The notes under the pieces: model-generated | The model's input: the letters and a program-made list of their open reading frames with translations, nothing else | Told to the model about the DNA's origin: nothing | Databases searched by the model: none | Shown here: one piece after another, positions 45,655 to 53,745 of the stretch | Numbering within the stretch: the first letter of the stretch is position 1 | Layout of the letters: each line of letters starts with the position of its first letter | Origin: an uncultured Methanobrevibacter sp. | GTDB taxonomy: Archaea > Methanobacteriota > Methanobacteria > Methanobacteriales > Methanobacteriaceae | DNA length: 64,000 nt | Reading direction: 5' to 3' | Assembly (NCBI RefSeq): GCF_902784195.1 | Contig: NZ_CACZTX010000002.1 | Location: 186,001 to 250,000, forward strand | Translations under genes and position numbers: made by a program

Positions 45655-45821
45655 TGGCAGCTATAGAAGTTGGTAGAAAATGTATTAAAACTGCTGGAAG
45701 AGAAGCAGGTAAAGAATGTGAAATTGTTGCAATCATTGATGAAAACTTCGTAGAAGTTAAAGGAGACGAAGTTAAAAACAGACGTTGTAACATCAACCAT
45801 TTAGAACCTATCATGGAATAA
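45654..45821 (+). CDS. rpl14e: Ribosomal protein L14e (eL14), short form
   Basis: 55 residues beginning MAAIEVGRKCIKTAGREAG and ending 'RRCNINHLEPIME', a KOW-like L14e. The start overlaps the cmk stop by one base. Archaeal L14e proteins I know of are usually about 70-95 residues, so this one looks C-terminally short. Its stop is inside a perfect 9-base-arm hairpin, which suggests that the short end is genuine. Confidence 0.88.
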   Translation: MAAIEVGRKCIKTAGREAGKECEIVAIIDENFVEVKGDEVKNRRCNINHLEPIME

Positions 45822-45835
45822 GTTTGTTATTCCAT
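45813..45835 (+). terminator. Hairpin containing the L14e stop codon
   Basis: Perfect arms ATGGAATAA / TTATTCCAT with a 5-base loop; the left arm ends with the TAA stop. It marks the end of the L34e-cmk-L14e transcript. Confidence 0.55.
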
Positions 45836-46175
45836 CAATTCTAAATTCAGTTAGTTTACATTTACTTTTTTAACTTTTTATATATTAATTAAAGCACATT
45901 TTTGTGTATTAGATAGGAATTCATCATCCAAACTTTTAAAAAAAGTTGGTTCAAAATCTTTTTCGAAGTTTTTTGTGATGAGTTCTAAATTTTTTCTTTT
46001 TTAAATTCTTTTTTTATTTATTTTACTATTTTTATTATTGTTATTAGCTATTTTTTTAGTTTTTTAGTTATTTTTATAAATTATTAAAATTAAAATAATA
46101 TTATAAATATTCGTAAAAATTTTAATCTAATTGTCTAATTTTTTAAAATATATTAAACTTATTTTGAGGAGTATT
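45836..46175 (+). promoter_or_regulatory. AT-rich spacer before the exonuclease gene
   Basis: 340 bases with no gene. A TATA-like 'aatattataaatatt' lies at about 46096-46110, roughly 65 bases before the start of the next gene, and 'gagga' precedes its ATG. I see nothing else. Confidence 0.4.
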
Positions 46176-46726
46176 ATGTCAAGAAGGTTTGCAGTTATAG
46201 ACACGGAAACAAATTGGAAAGATGAAGTGATGTCCATAGGTGTTTTAATTGCAAAATCCAAGAATTTTGAAAGAATTGATTCTCGCTATTATATCTTGCC
46301 TCGAGCTGAAAAGATAGGTGGAATGTATTCAAATTCAATGAGATTGACAAAACATGAAATCCTTATAAAACATAGGCCCGATGCTATTGATGACTTAAAG
46401 GATTTGCTTAATTCAAATGGTGTTAAGGATTTGCTTGCCTACAATGCATCTTTTGATAAACGTCATTTGCCTGAACTTCATGATGGATTTTCTTGGAGAG
46501 ACATAATGAAAGTTGCTGCTTATAAACAGCATAATCCACATATTCCAAATCACATGCCTTGTTGTGGAACTGGTAGATTAAGAAGAGGGTATGGTGTTGA
46601 GCAAATGCTTAGAATATTGGGAAAAAAGATTATTCTGAAACTCATAATGCAATTGTAGATGCAAGAGATGAGTTAATGATTATGAAAAAATTAGGCTATG
46701 ATATAGATTACTATCCTGAAATTTAA
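46176..46726 (+). CDS. DEDDh 3'-5' exonuclease split by a -1 frameshift at A AAA AAG
   Basis: The zero frame (46176-46658) encodes 'MSRRFAVIDTETNW' (Exo I, Asp and Glu) and 'LLAYNASFDKRHLP' (Exo II, Asp), but then runs off into 'KIILKLIMQL'. In the -1 frame from 46628 the protein continues 'DYSETHNAIVDARDELM', supplying the missing Exo III His and Asp, and ends at TAA 46726 (about 183 residues joined). The switch point is A AAA AAG (46622-46628), which in the zero frame is the E. coli dnaX slippery heptamer. It may be programmed frameshifting, a real one-base deletion in the A run, or a sequencing error. The family resembles the epsilon-like proofreading exonuclease domain; the substrate is unknown. 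Confidence 0.7.
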
Positions 46727-46854
46727 CATTCAAATTTATATAAAAATTTGTAAAAATAGCTATAATGAACTCTTTTTTGAAAAATAAAAAAATAAAAAAG
46801 TAAAATAAACTATCTTATAAAAATAAAAAATAGGCAATAGGATTAAAAATTCAT

Positions 46855-47331
46855 TTATTGAAGTGGATAGCGAAGCTTCAAAATTCCTTTTTTACTTACT
46901 ATCTTATCAATTCCTGAGTTCTTTATCATTCTAAAGCATATTGGGCAAGGTTCTGCATCTTCTATTTCTACCCAATCACCATCAACAGACATTTCACCAG
47001 CAAGATAAATGCTTGCTCCAAGCATGTCTTTCCTTCTTGCAGAGATCATGGCATTCTGTTCTGCATGTACTGAAAAGCAGTCATTGTAGTTTCCAGAATT
47101 GGATGGAAGATTCATTCTTTGGCAAGTTCCTCTGTCACAACAGTTTTCCTCTCCTCTTGGATTTCCATTGTAACCTGTACTGATTATTTCATCGTTATTC
47201 ACTATTACAGCACCATAGCGTCTTTTTAAACAAGTGCTTCTTTTTGATACAGCAAGTGCAATTGCAAGATAATATTCAGTTTTACTCATACGATTTGATT
47301 TGTTTTCAATTTGGGATTTTTCATCTGCCAT
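46855..47331 (-). CDS. dCMP deaminase-type zinc cytidine deaminase
   Basis: 158 residues: 'YLAIALAVSKRSTCLKRRYGAVIV', the catalytic 'SVHAEQNAM' (His-Ala-Glu) and 'AEPCPICFRM' (P-C-x2-C) zinc site, with an extra Cys-rich insertion 'CCDRGTCQR' as in deoxycytidylate deaminases. It would make dUMP from dCMP for thymidylate synthesis. ATG 47331 follows 'ctggagaaatatt' (minus strand). Confidence 0.9.
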   Translation of the reverse strand: MADEKSQIENKSNRMSKTEYYLAIALAVSKRSTCLKRRYGAVIVNNDEIISTGYNGNPRGEENCCDRGTCQRMNLPSNSGNYNDCFSVHAEQNAMISARRKDMLGASIYLAGEMSVDGDWVEIEDAEPCPICFRMIKNSGIDKIVSKKGILKLRYPLQ

Positions 47332-47614
47332 AATATTTCTCCAGTTTTATCCATTTCTTTAACTATTCTTATTATTTATAATCGTTTATTATTATAGTTT
47401 TTTATAGAATGATTTTTTAAAATTTCAATTTAATTTTCAATTAAGTTTTCAATTAAGTTTTCAATCATGCTTTCAATTTTATTTTAATGGAATTTTTAAT
47501 CATTAATTAAATTTATTTATAATAAAAATCTTAATTATATTATAAATTAATTTTATTTATGAAAATGAAATATTAAAATTCTATTTTTAACTTTTAGCTA
47601 TTGGAGAAATGATT

Positions 47615-48577
47615 ATGGAAGATTACTTAATTAAATCAAACGTTGAAACCAACCCTGAATATGGGTGCAATCCATATGAAAGGCCTATAGATGAACACAT
47701 AGCTAAAGGTATAATCAATTTGGATAAACCTTCAGGGCCAACATCTCATGAAGTGGACTCTTGGGTAAAGAGAATACTTGGATGCAAGAAAACAGGTCAT
47801 GGAGGAACACTTGACCCTAAAGTAACTGGAGTATTGCCTATTGGCATTGACAATGCAACAAGAGTCAGTCAACTTCTCCTTCCAGCAGGTAAGGAATATG
47901 TATGTCTCATGACTCTGCACAAAGAAATTCCAGAGGATCAAATAAAAGAGATATTCGATGAATTTACCGGCAAGATATACCAAACACCACCGGTTAAATC
48001 AGCCGTCAAACGTGAATTAAGGGTAAGAAATATTTATTACTCTACCATCTATGAAATTGAAGGCAAGGATGTCCTATTTAGAATAGGTTGTGAGGCAGGA
48101 ACATATGTCAGAACCTATTGTCATGATATTGGTGAAGCATTAGGCTGTGGAGCGCATATGGCTGAGCTTAGAAGAACAAGAGTTGGCCCATTTGATGAGC
48201 GAAACAATGACCTTGTAAACCTTCACGACCTTACAGATGCTTATCATTTCTACATTGAAGATGGTGATGAATCATACATAAGGAAAGCCATTCAACCAAT
48301 GGAAGTTGCAAGCTCTCACCTTCCGCAGATATTCATCAAGGATTCTGCTGTTGAGGCCATTTGCCAAGGTGCAAAGCTTGGTGCAGGAGGAATAGCTAAA
48401 TTATCCAAGGACATTCAAAAGGGAAATCTTGTTGCCATAAAATCTTTAAAAGGAGAATTAGTGGCTGCAGGAACTTCATTATTCTCCTCTCAAGAAATAA
48501 TGAATGCAGATTCTGGACTTGTTGTTGATACAAATAAGGTCTTTATGGATACTGGAATTTATCCAAAAGGATGGTAA
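47615..48577 (+). CDS. truB: tRNA/rRNA pseudouridine synthase Cbf5 (archaeal TruB)
   Basis: 320 residues from ATG 47615 ('ttggag' is spaced for it; ATG 47609 is too close). The catalytic loop 'HGGTLDPKVTGVLPIGI' contains the nucleophilic Asp. 'RVGPFDERN' and a C-terminal PUA domain ('PQIFIKDSAVEAICQGAKL' onward) complete Cbf5. With Nop10, Gar1 and L7Ae it is guided by H/ACA RNAs, and it also makes tRNA Psi55. In many archaea it follows L14e directly; here two genes intervene. Confidence 0.94.
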   Translation: MEDYLIKSNVETNPEYGCNPYERPIDEHIAKGIINLDKPSGPTSHEVDSWVKRILGCKKTGHGGTLDPKVTGVLPIGIDNATRVSQLLLPAGKEYVCLMTLHKEIPEDQIKEIFDEFTGKIYQTPPVKSAVKRELRVRNIYYSTIYEIEGKDVLFRIGCEAGTYVRTYCHDIGEALGCGAHMAELRRTRVGPFDERNNDLVNLHDLTDAYHFYIEDGDESYIRKAIQPMEVASSHLPQIFIKDSAVEAICQGAKLGAGGIAKLSKDIQKGNLVAIKSLKGELVAAGTSLFSSQEIMNADSGLVVDTNKVFMDTGIYPKGW

Positions 48578-48658
48578 AAATTAGCTATTTTAGAATTAGA
48601 TTTATTTATAATTTTTTTAATAATAAATTAAATTATTCAAAAATTAAATGGTGATAAA

Positions 48659-48841
48659 ATGTCTGATAAAGATAAAGTTATTGAAGCATTTAAAAATTCA
48701 GAAGAACCTTTAAACGCTAAAAAAGTAAGTGAACTTTCTGGTGTTGAAAAGAAAGAAGTTGATAAAATCATGAAAGAATTAAAAAAAGATGAAACCATTG
48801 TCTCTCCAAAAAGATGTTATTGGACTCTTGCAGATAAATAG
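48659..48841 (+). CDS. Small winged-helix DNA-binding protein
   Basis: 60 residues: 'KDKVIEAFKNSEEPLNAKKVSELSGVEKKEVDKIMKEL' has the helix-turn-helix pattern and 'IVSPKRCYWTLADK' fits the wing. A single small domain could act as a local regulator. ATG 48659 follows 'aaatggtgataaa'. It is widely seen in Methanobacteriales to my knowledge; targets are unknown. Confidence 0.75.
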   Translation: MSDKDKVIEAFKNSEEPLNAKKVSELSGVEKKEVDKIMKELKKDETIVSPKRCYWTLADK

Positions 48842-49206
48842 TTTCATTTTTCAATCTTTGATTTTTATTTTTTCTTAATTATTTTTTTATTCTATTTTTT
48901 TTATTTTCCGACTACTCGATTTTTTTTTAAAATTTATTTTTTTTATTTTCCGACTACCCTATTTTTTTTAAAAAATACCCTATTATTTTAAATTTTTCTT
49001 TAATCAATATATTTTAGTAAATTTTACTTCTTTTTATTTTTAACTCACTTAATTCTATTTAATTAATTTAATTTTAAATATTTAGCTATTTTTATAAATA
49101 TTAAGCAATAATTACTTGAATATCGTAAAAATATAAGTATTATTCTCTTTTTATTGTTCAATTTTTATTCAAAATGTTTATATATTAATAGTGATAAATT
49201 ATAGTA
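48842..49206 (+). promoter_or_regulatory. AT-rich spacer with short direct repeats and the glnA promoter
   Basis: TTATTTTCCGACTAC occurs at 48901-48915 and again at 48943-48957, and TTCCGACTA recurs a third time at the edge of the glnA operator (49221-49229). TACCCTATT is also duplicated (48955-48963, 48976-48984). The glnA TATA box TTTATATATT is at 49177-49186. No gene is seen. Confidence 0.5.
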
Positions 49207-49224
49207 GGAAGGAAGTTTCCTTCC
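49207..49224 (+). promoter_or_regulatory. Two overlapping NrpR-type operators upstream of glnA
   Basis: GGAA-N6-TTCC occurs twice, offset by four bases: GGAA 49207-49210 with TTCC 49217-49220, and GGAA 49211-49214 with TTCC 49221-49224. They sit in a larger inverted repeat (49201-49230) with one mismatch. This is the operator consensus known for the methanogen nitrogen repressor NrpR. It lies about 20-40 bases downstream of the TATA box, over the expected transcription start. Confidence 0.75.
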
Positions 49225-49312
49225 GACTATGAATTCATAAAATTCTTAAGTTGAAAGGGGTTCCCAATTCCATTATCAGAATGGATGATATCTCAAAAAA
49301 GGAAGTGAAAAG

Positions 49313-50650
49313 ATGTCAGTTAAAGACGAAAAATTAGACCAGATAATTAAAACTGTTGAAGAAAATGATATCAAATTTTTAAAATTGCAACTATCAGATA
49401 TACACGGATTGCCAAAAAGCATGGCAGTTCCTCTTAAGAAAGCTGATGACATTGAAGATATAGTTAATGATGGATTATTATTCGATGGTTCATCAGTAGC
49501 AGGATTAGCTTCAATCAATGACAGTGACTTACTTGCAAAACCAGATATCAACACCTTCTCAACAATTCCATGGAGACCTGAATCAAAAGGAACCAGTAGA
49601 TTCATATGTGATATCTTCACTACAGAAGGAAAACCATATGATGGTGATCCAAGAGGAGTGCTTAAAAAAGCATTGGAAAAAGCAGAAAAAAGAGGATATC
49701 AATTCAATATGGGTCCTGAACCAGAATTCTTCATTATCAAAGAGGATGAAAACGGAAATTACATCCCTGCGGATGAAGCTGAATATTTTGATGTAGAGCC
49801 ATTGGACCAAGGTACTGACATTAGAAGAGAAATCGTATTTGGTTTAGAGCAATTAGGTTTTGATGTCGAAGTAAGCCACCACGAAGTGGCAGCAGGACAG
49901 CATGAAGTGGACTTCAAATATGCTGATGCTTTAAAAACAGCTGATGCTGTAATTACATTTAAGGAAGCTGTAAAAGCAGTAGTTCACAACTTAGGATTTA
50001 AAGCAACATTCATGCCAAAACCATTCTTGGGAATCAATGGTAGTGGAATGCATTGTAACCAAAGCCTATTCAAAGACGGCAAAAACATTTTCTATGACCC
50101 AAACACTGAAAACCAAATCTCACAGGAAGCATTATACTTCATTGGAGGATTATTGAAACATGCACAGGCTTTATCAGCAATCCTATCCCCAACAGTTAAC
50201 TCTTACAAACGTTTAGTTCCAGGTTATGAGGCACCATGCTACATAGCTTACGGATTTAAAAACAGATCAACTTTACTAAGAATTCCTGCATCCCGTGGAT
50301 TAGGTACAAGAATCGAATGCAGGTCACCTGACCCTTCATGTAACCCATACTTAGCATTTGCAGTATTGCTTGAAGCAGGTTTAGATGGTTTGGACAATAA
50401 GATGGATCCTGGTGAACCAACAGAAGAAAACTTGTTTGCATTAACTGAAGATGAGATTGTCCAAAGAGGCATCAGTAACTTGCCAACAAGTTTATGGGAA
50501 GCATACCATGCATTGGAACAGGATGATGTAGTTAAAAATGCTCTTGGAGAAAAAGTGTTTGATCAATTCTACACCATCAAAAGAGCTGAATGGGATGCTT
50601 ACAGAATACAAGTATTCGATTATGAAAGAGATCAATACTTAGACGTTTAG
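49313..50650 (+). CDS. glnA: Glutamine synthetase type I
   Basis: 445 residues: '[14 protein letters not shown]' near the N terminus, '[10 protein letters not shown]', '[13 protein letters not shown]', '[18 protein letters not shown]' and '[19 protein letters not shown]'. It makes glutamine from glutamate, ammonia and ATP, the main high-affinity ammonia entry. The length matches the GSI-alpha type, which normally lacks the adenylylation loop. ATG 49313 follows 'ggaagtgaaaag'. Control by NrpR is indicated by the operator upstream. Confidence 0.97.
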   Translation: MSVKDEKLDQIIKTVEENDIKFLKLQLSDIHGLPKSMAVPLKKADDIEDIVNDGLLFDGSSVAGLASINDSDLLAKPDINTFSTIPWRPESKGTSRFICDIFTTEGKPYDGDPRGVLKKALEKAEKRGYQFNMGPEPEFFIIKEDENGNYIPADEAEYFDVEPLDQGTDIRREIVFGLEQLGFDVEVSHHEVAAGQHEVDFKYADALKTADAVITFKEAVKAVVHNLGFKATFMPKPFLGINGSGMHCNQSLFKDGKNIFYDPNTENQISQEALYFIGGLLKHAQALSAILSPTVNSYKRLVPGYEAPCYIAYGFKNRSTLLRIPASRGLGTRIECRSPDPSCNPYLAFAVLLEAGLDGLDNKMDPGEPTEENLFALTEDEIVQRGISNLPTSLWEAYHALEQDDVVKNALGEKVFDQFYTIKRAEWDAYRIQVFDYERDQYLDV

Positions 50651-50681
50651 ACTATTCCTTTTTTGAATATTGGTGGCCAAT

Positions 50682-50753
50682 CTAAAGATTTTTCTTTAGA
50701 TAAAGATTTTTCTTTAGATAAAGATTTTTCTTTAGATAAAGATTTTCTTTAGT
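50682..50753 (+). repeat. Four tandem 18-base hairpin-forming repeats after glnA
   Basis: TAAAGATTTTTCTTTAGA repeats at 50683-50700, 50701-50718 and 50719-50736, with a shortened fourth copy (50737-50753). Each unit is an inverted repeat (CTAAAGA/TCTTTAG), so the array can form a row of hairpins or one long one. It starts 32 bases after the glnA stop. Confidence 0.75.
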
Positions 50754-51049
50754 TTGACTACCTATCAATTAAAGTTAAATGGTTTTTGAAATTCAGATTA
50801 TTTTTTTAGGGCATATTGTAATTTTATGATAATTATTTAAAGGAAGGATACACTTTAGAATAATTATTTAAAGGCATATTGTAATTTTAGAATTATTTTT
50901 TTAAGGCATATGTAATTTTAGAATTACTTTTTTTAACATATTCAGATTAAAACATTCTGATTTAAACATTTAGATAACATATTCAGATGATTAGTATATA
51001 TTAGGCATATGTACGTGTATTCACCGATTATTTTATTGGAGGTATAAAA
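50754..51049 (+). promoter_or_regulatory. Spacer with degenerate repeats and the glutamate synthase promoter
   Basis: GGCATATTGTAATTTTA appears at 50810-50826 and 50873-50889, a variant at 50905-50920 and a fragment at 51004-51013. 'acatattcagat' occurs at about 50936 and 50977. A TATA-like 'tagtatatatta' (50992-51003) lies about 50 bases before the ATG. No GGAA-N6-TTCC operator was found here. Confidence 0.5.
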
Positions 51050-51967
51050 ATGTGCGGAATAGCAGGTGTAATATACAAAGATAAAAAAACTCACCCTGTA
51101 GGAGAAGCATTGACATCAATGCTTGAATCATTACAGCATAGGGGTCCAGATTCTGCAGGTTATGCAATCTACGGCAGTTTGGATTTTCCTGAAAATTATT
51201 ATCAATTAAACATTGAAGTAAAAAGAAGAAGAGGAGCATTAGACAATTTAAAATCATTATTAAATCAAATTAGTCCAATATTTGAAGAGCAATTGATCGA
51301 GTCTGTAGGAGACTCAGATGTATATAAATGTAAAATAGCATTGGATGAATTTTCCCTTTTAAAACCATGCATAAACGAGATAGATGACTTGGAAAATGTA
51401 AGGGTTATCAACGGTTCACATTCATTTGAAATGATTAAGGATACAGGAAAAGTTAAGGACATTGCAGAACGTTTTGATGTTGCCAGCAGAATGGGAACAC
51501 ATGGAATAGGCCATACTCGTTTTGCAACAGAAAGTGGTGTGGACCGCTATCATGCACACCCATATCAAAGCTACATCATACCTGACATAACTGTGGTTCA
51601 TAATGGGCAGATCACCAATTACTGGAAAATTAGAGACCCATTGGAAAGGAAAGGACACACTTTCGAATCATTTAATGACACTGAGTGCATTGTTCATTAT
51701 ATGGCAGATAAACTTAACCAAGGCTATAAATTGGAAGAGGCTTTAGATCAAGCGGTAATTGATTTGGATGGTCCATTTTCCATATTGGTTGGAACACCTA
51801 ACGGCATAGGCATTGCAAAGGACAAGCTCGGCCTTAGACCTGGTGTGATGGTGGAAACCGATGAGATCTTTGCAGTGGCTTCAGAAGAGATGGCATTACA
51901 CGATGTCACAGATTCAGATGAAATTGAACAGATAGCTCCAGGGGAAACAAGAGCTTACACCATATGA
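51050..51967 (+). CDS. Glutamate synthase class II amidotransferase subunit
   Basis: 305 residues beginning 'MCGIAGVIYKDKKTH'; Cys2 is the N-terminal nucleophile. 'LQHRGPDSAGYAI', 'GIGHTRFATESGVDRYHAHP' and 'HNGQITNYWKIR' complete the glutaminase domain. It releases ammonia from glutamine for the synthase subunit. This is the archaeal arrangement, in which the N-terminal domain of bacterial GltB is a separate gene. ATG 51050 follows 'ttggaggtataaaa'. It is the first gene of a five-gene operon. Confidence 0.93.
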   Translation: MCGIAGVIYKDKKTHPVGEALTSMLESLQHRGPDSAGYAIYGSLDFPENYYQLNIEVKRRRGALDNLKSLLNQISPIFEEQLIESVGDSDVYKCKIALDEFSLLKPCINEIDDLENVRVINGSHSFEMIKDTGKVKDIAERFDVASRMGTHGIGHTRFATESGVDRYHAHPYQSYIIPDITVVHNGQITNYWKIRDPLERKGHTFESFNDTECIVHYMADKLNQGYKLEEALDQAVIDLDGPFSILVGTPNGIGIAKDKLGLRPGVMVETDEIFAVASEEMALHDVTDSDEIEQIAPGETRAYTI

Positions 51968-51982
51968 TAAGGGGTTTTTTCT

Positions 51983-52636
51983 ATGGAAGAATATGTAATT
52001 GATGCAAATGGTATGGAAGAGAAAGAATTGAACCGCACCATAAAGGAACAAGCTAAATATCATGATAAGCTCATTATTGATAATCCTGATTCCAAACACA
52101 ATATCTGTGCTGGATTAACTGAAGACGTGGAGATAGAAATCAAGGGTTCTGCAGGCTATTTTGTTGGAACAATGGCTCATGGACCAAGAATACACATCAC
52201 TGGAAATGCTGGCTGGTTTGCTGGAGACAATATGACAGAAGGTGAATTGGTCATTGAAGGTACAGCTGGTGACGGTGCAGGCCAAGGAATCTATGGCGGA
52301 ACTGTAATCGTTAAAGGAAATGTCGGTTCAAGAACTGGAGAAATCATGAAAGGAGGAACCGTAATCATTGGAGGAAACAGCGGTTTCATGACTGGTCTTC
52401 TTATGATGGGAGGAAAGCTCATAATACTTGGTGATGTAACTGAGGATGTTGGGGAATCCATCATGAGAGGAACTATTTTTGTTCTTGGAAATGTTAAAAG
52501 CTTAGGAAAAAATGCAGTTATGGAAGAAACCACCTCTGAAGACCAAAATGAACTTCAGGAAATCTTGACAGAATATGGTTTCAAACTGGCTGATAAGGAT
52601 TATGCAAACTTTAAGAAAATTGTTAACATGCAATAG
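51983..52636 (+). CDS. Glutamate synthase alpha-domain (GXGXG) subunit
   Basis: 217 residues, almost entirely a right-handed beta-helix with repeated G-x-x-G-x-x-x-G turns ('GSAGYFVGTMAHGPRIHITG', 'GTAGDGAGQGIYGGTVIVKG', 'GGNSGFMTGLLMMGGKLIIL'). It corresponds to the C-terminal structural domain of GltB and also resembles FwdC. It probably holds the amidotransferase and synthase subunits together. It is 15 bases after the amidotransferase gene. Confidence 0.92.
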   Translation: MEEYVIDANGMEEKELNRTIKEQAKYHDKLIIDNPDSKHNICAGLTEDVEIEIKGSAGYFVGTMAHGPRIHITGNAGWFAGDNMTEGELVIEGTAGDGAGQGIYGGTVIVKGNVGSRTGEIMKGGTVIIGGNSGFMTGLLMMGGKLIILGDVTEDVGESIMRGTIFVLGNVKSLGKNAVMEETTSEDQNELQEILTEYGFKLADKDYANFKKIVNMQ

Positions 52637-52647
52637 GAGCTGAAAAA

Positions 52648-53745
52648 ATGAGCGAACATAGAATAGCTATGGTGGGAACACCATGTGAAATTATGGCTGC
52701 ATCCAAAATTCAACATTATACCGATAGCCCTATTGATGTTAAATTGGGCTTATTCTGTATGGAGAATTTTTCATATAAGTACTTTGTAAATCTCTTGAAA
52801 GAGTATGACTTGAAAATGGATGACATTGAAAAATTCCAAATTGAGAAAGGATTTGTATTTTTACTTTTAAAAACTAAAGAAATAGTGAAAATACCTCTTT
52901 CAGTAGCTAAAAGGATTATTAGGAAAAACTGTAACATATGTGTTGAACTGACATCAGAAACCTCTGATATTTCAATCGGTTCAATTGGATCTGAAGATGG
53001 TTGGTCAACACTCATAATAAGGACTGAAAAAGGTGAGGAGATAGTTAAGGGGGCAATAGAACAGAAATTCATTGAAGCAAAAGGCTTTACAGATTCACAA
53101 TTAGGATTATTGAATAAGATTGCACATACCAAAATAAGCAAAAATCTGGAAACTATAGAAAGAAGGGAATTTTTGGCAAGACCTGTATTATACCAAAGGG
53201 AAAAATCAGATGATTCCATCAATAAGGAGTTCTCAGAAGCATCATTCCTGGATTTAAGGTCAAATGTCATTGATGTTGGAGCATGTGTGCTTTGTGGAGC
53301 ATGTGAATATGCATGTCCACACAATTTGATAACAATTGATGATACCAAACCAAGGATGAAAGGGGAATGCCCAGAGGATTGTCATGCATGCTTTGCAGTC
53401 TGTCCAAGAACATTTATCCCTGCTGATTTAAGAAATGACAATTCAAAACCGATAGGTGACTTTAAAAAAGTCTTGACAGTCAAATCATTAAAGCATACAC
53501 AAGGTCAGGATGGGTCAATTGTAACAACATTAATCGACTATCTATTGTCAAATGAGATAGTTACTGAAGCTCTTATTGTTGATAAGGAGGATCATTTGGC
53601 TTGGAAACCTTATGCAAAGTTAACTAATGCGATTGATGAGGTTGTTAAATCTGGAGGAACAAAATATTCTGTCTGTCCTGTGTTCAAACCATTAGGGGAT
53701 TTGAAAGAGGAACAAGTCCAAAATATTGATGAGGGGGTAAACTAA
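52648..53745 (+). CDS. F420-dehydrogenase beta-like subunit, circularly permuted, with a ferredoxin module
   Basis: 365 residues. Residues about 1-165 match the second half of FrhB/FdhB: 'RIAMVGTPCEIMAASKIQ', 'LGLFCMENFSYKYF', 'CNICVELTSETSDISIGSIG' and 'DGWSTLIIRTEKGEEI'. Then come two Cys clusters ('CVLCGACEYACPHN' from about residue 213, and 'CPEDCHACFAVCPR'). The last 90 residues match the first half of FrhB: 'GQDGSIVTTLIDYLL', 'WKPYAKLTNAIDEVVKSGGTKYSVCPVFKPL'. The usual order is the reverse. FrhB binds F420 and FAD, so this is the probable electron-input subunit of the glutamate synthase. Its stop overlaps the next ATG (TAATG). Confidence 0.85.
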   Translation: MSEHRIAMVGTPCEIMAASKIQHYTDSPIDVKLGLFCMENFSYKYFVNLLKEYDLKMDDIEKFQIEKGFVFLLLKTKEIVKIPLSVAKRIIRKNCNICVELTSETSDISIGSIGSEDGWSTLIIRTEKGEEIVKGAIEQKFIEAKGFTDSQLGLLNKIAHTKISKNLETIERREFLARPVLYQREKSDDSINKEFSEASFLDLRSNVIDVGACVLCGACEYACPHNLITIDDTKPRMKGECPEDCHACFAVCPRTFIPADLRNDNSKPIGDFKKVLTVKSLKHTQGQDGSIVTTLIDYLLSNEIVTEALIVDKEDHLAWKPYAKLTNAIDEVVKSGGTKYSVCPVFKPLGDLKEEQVQNIDEGVN

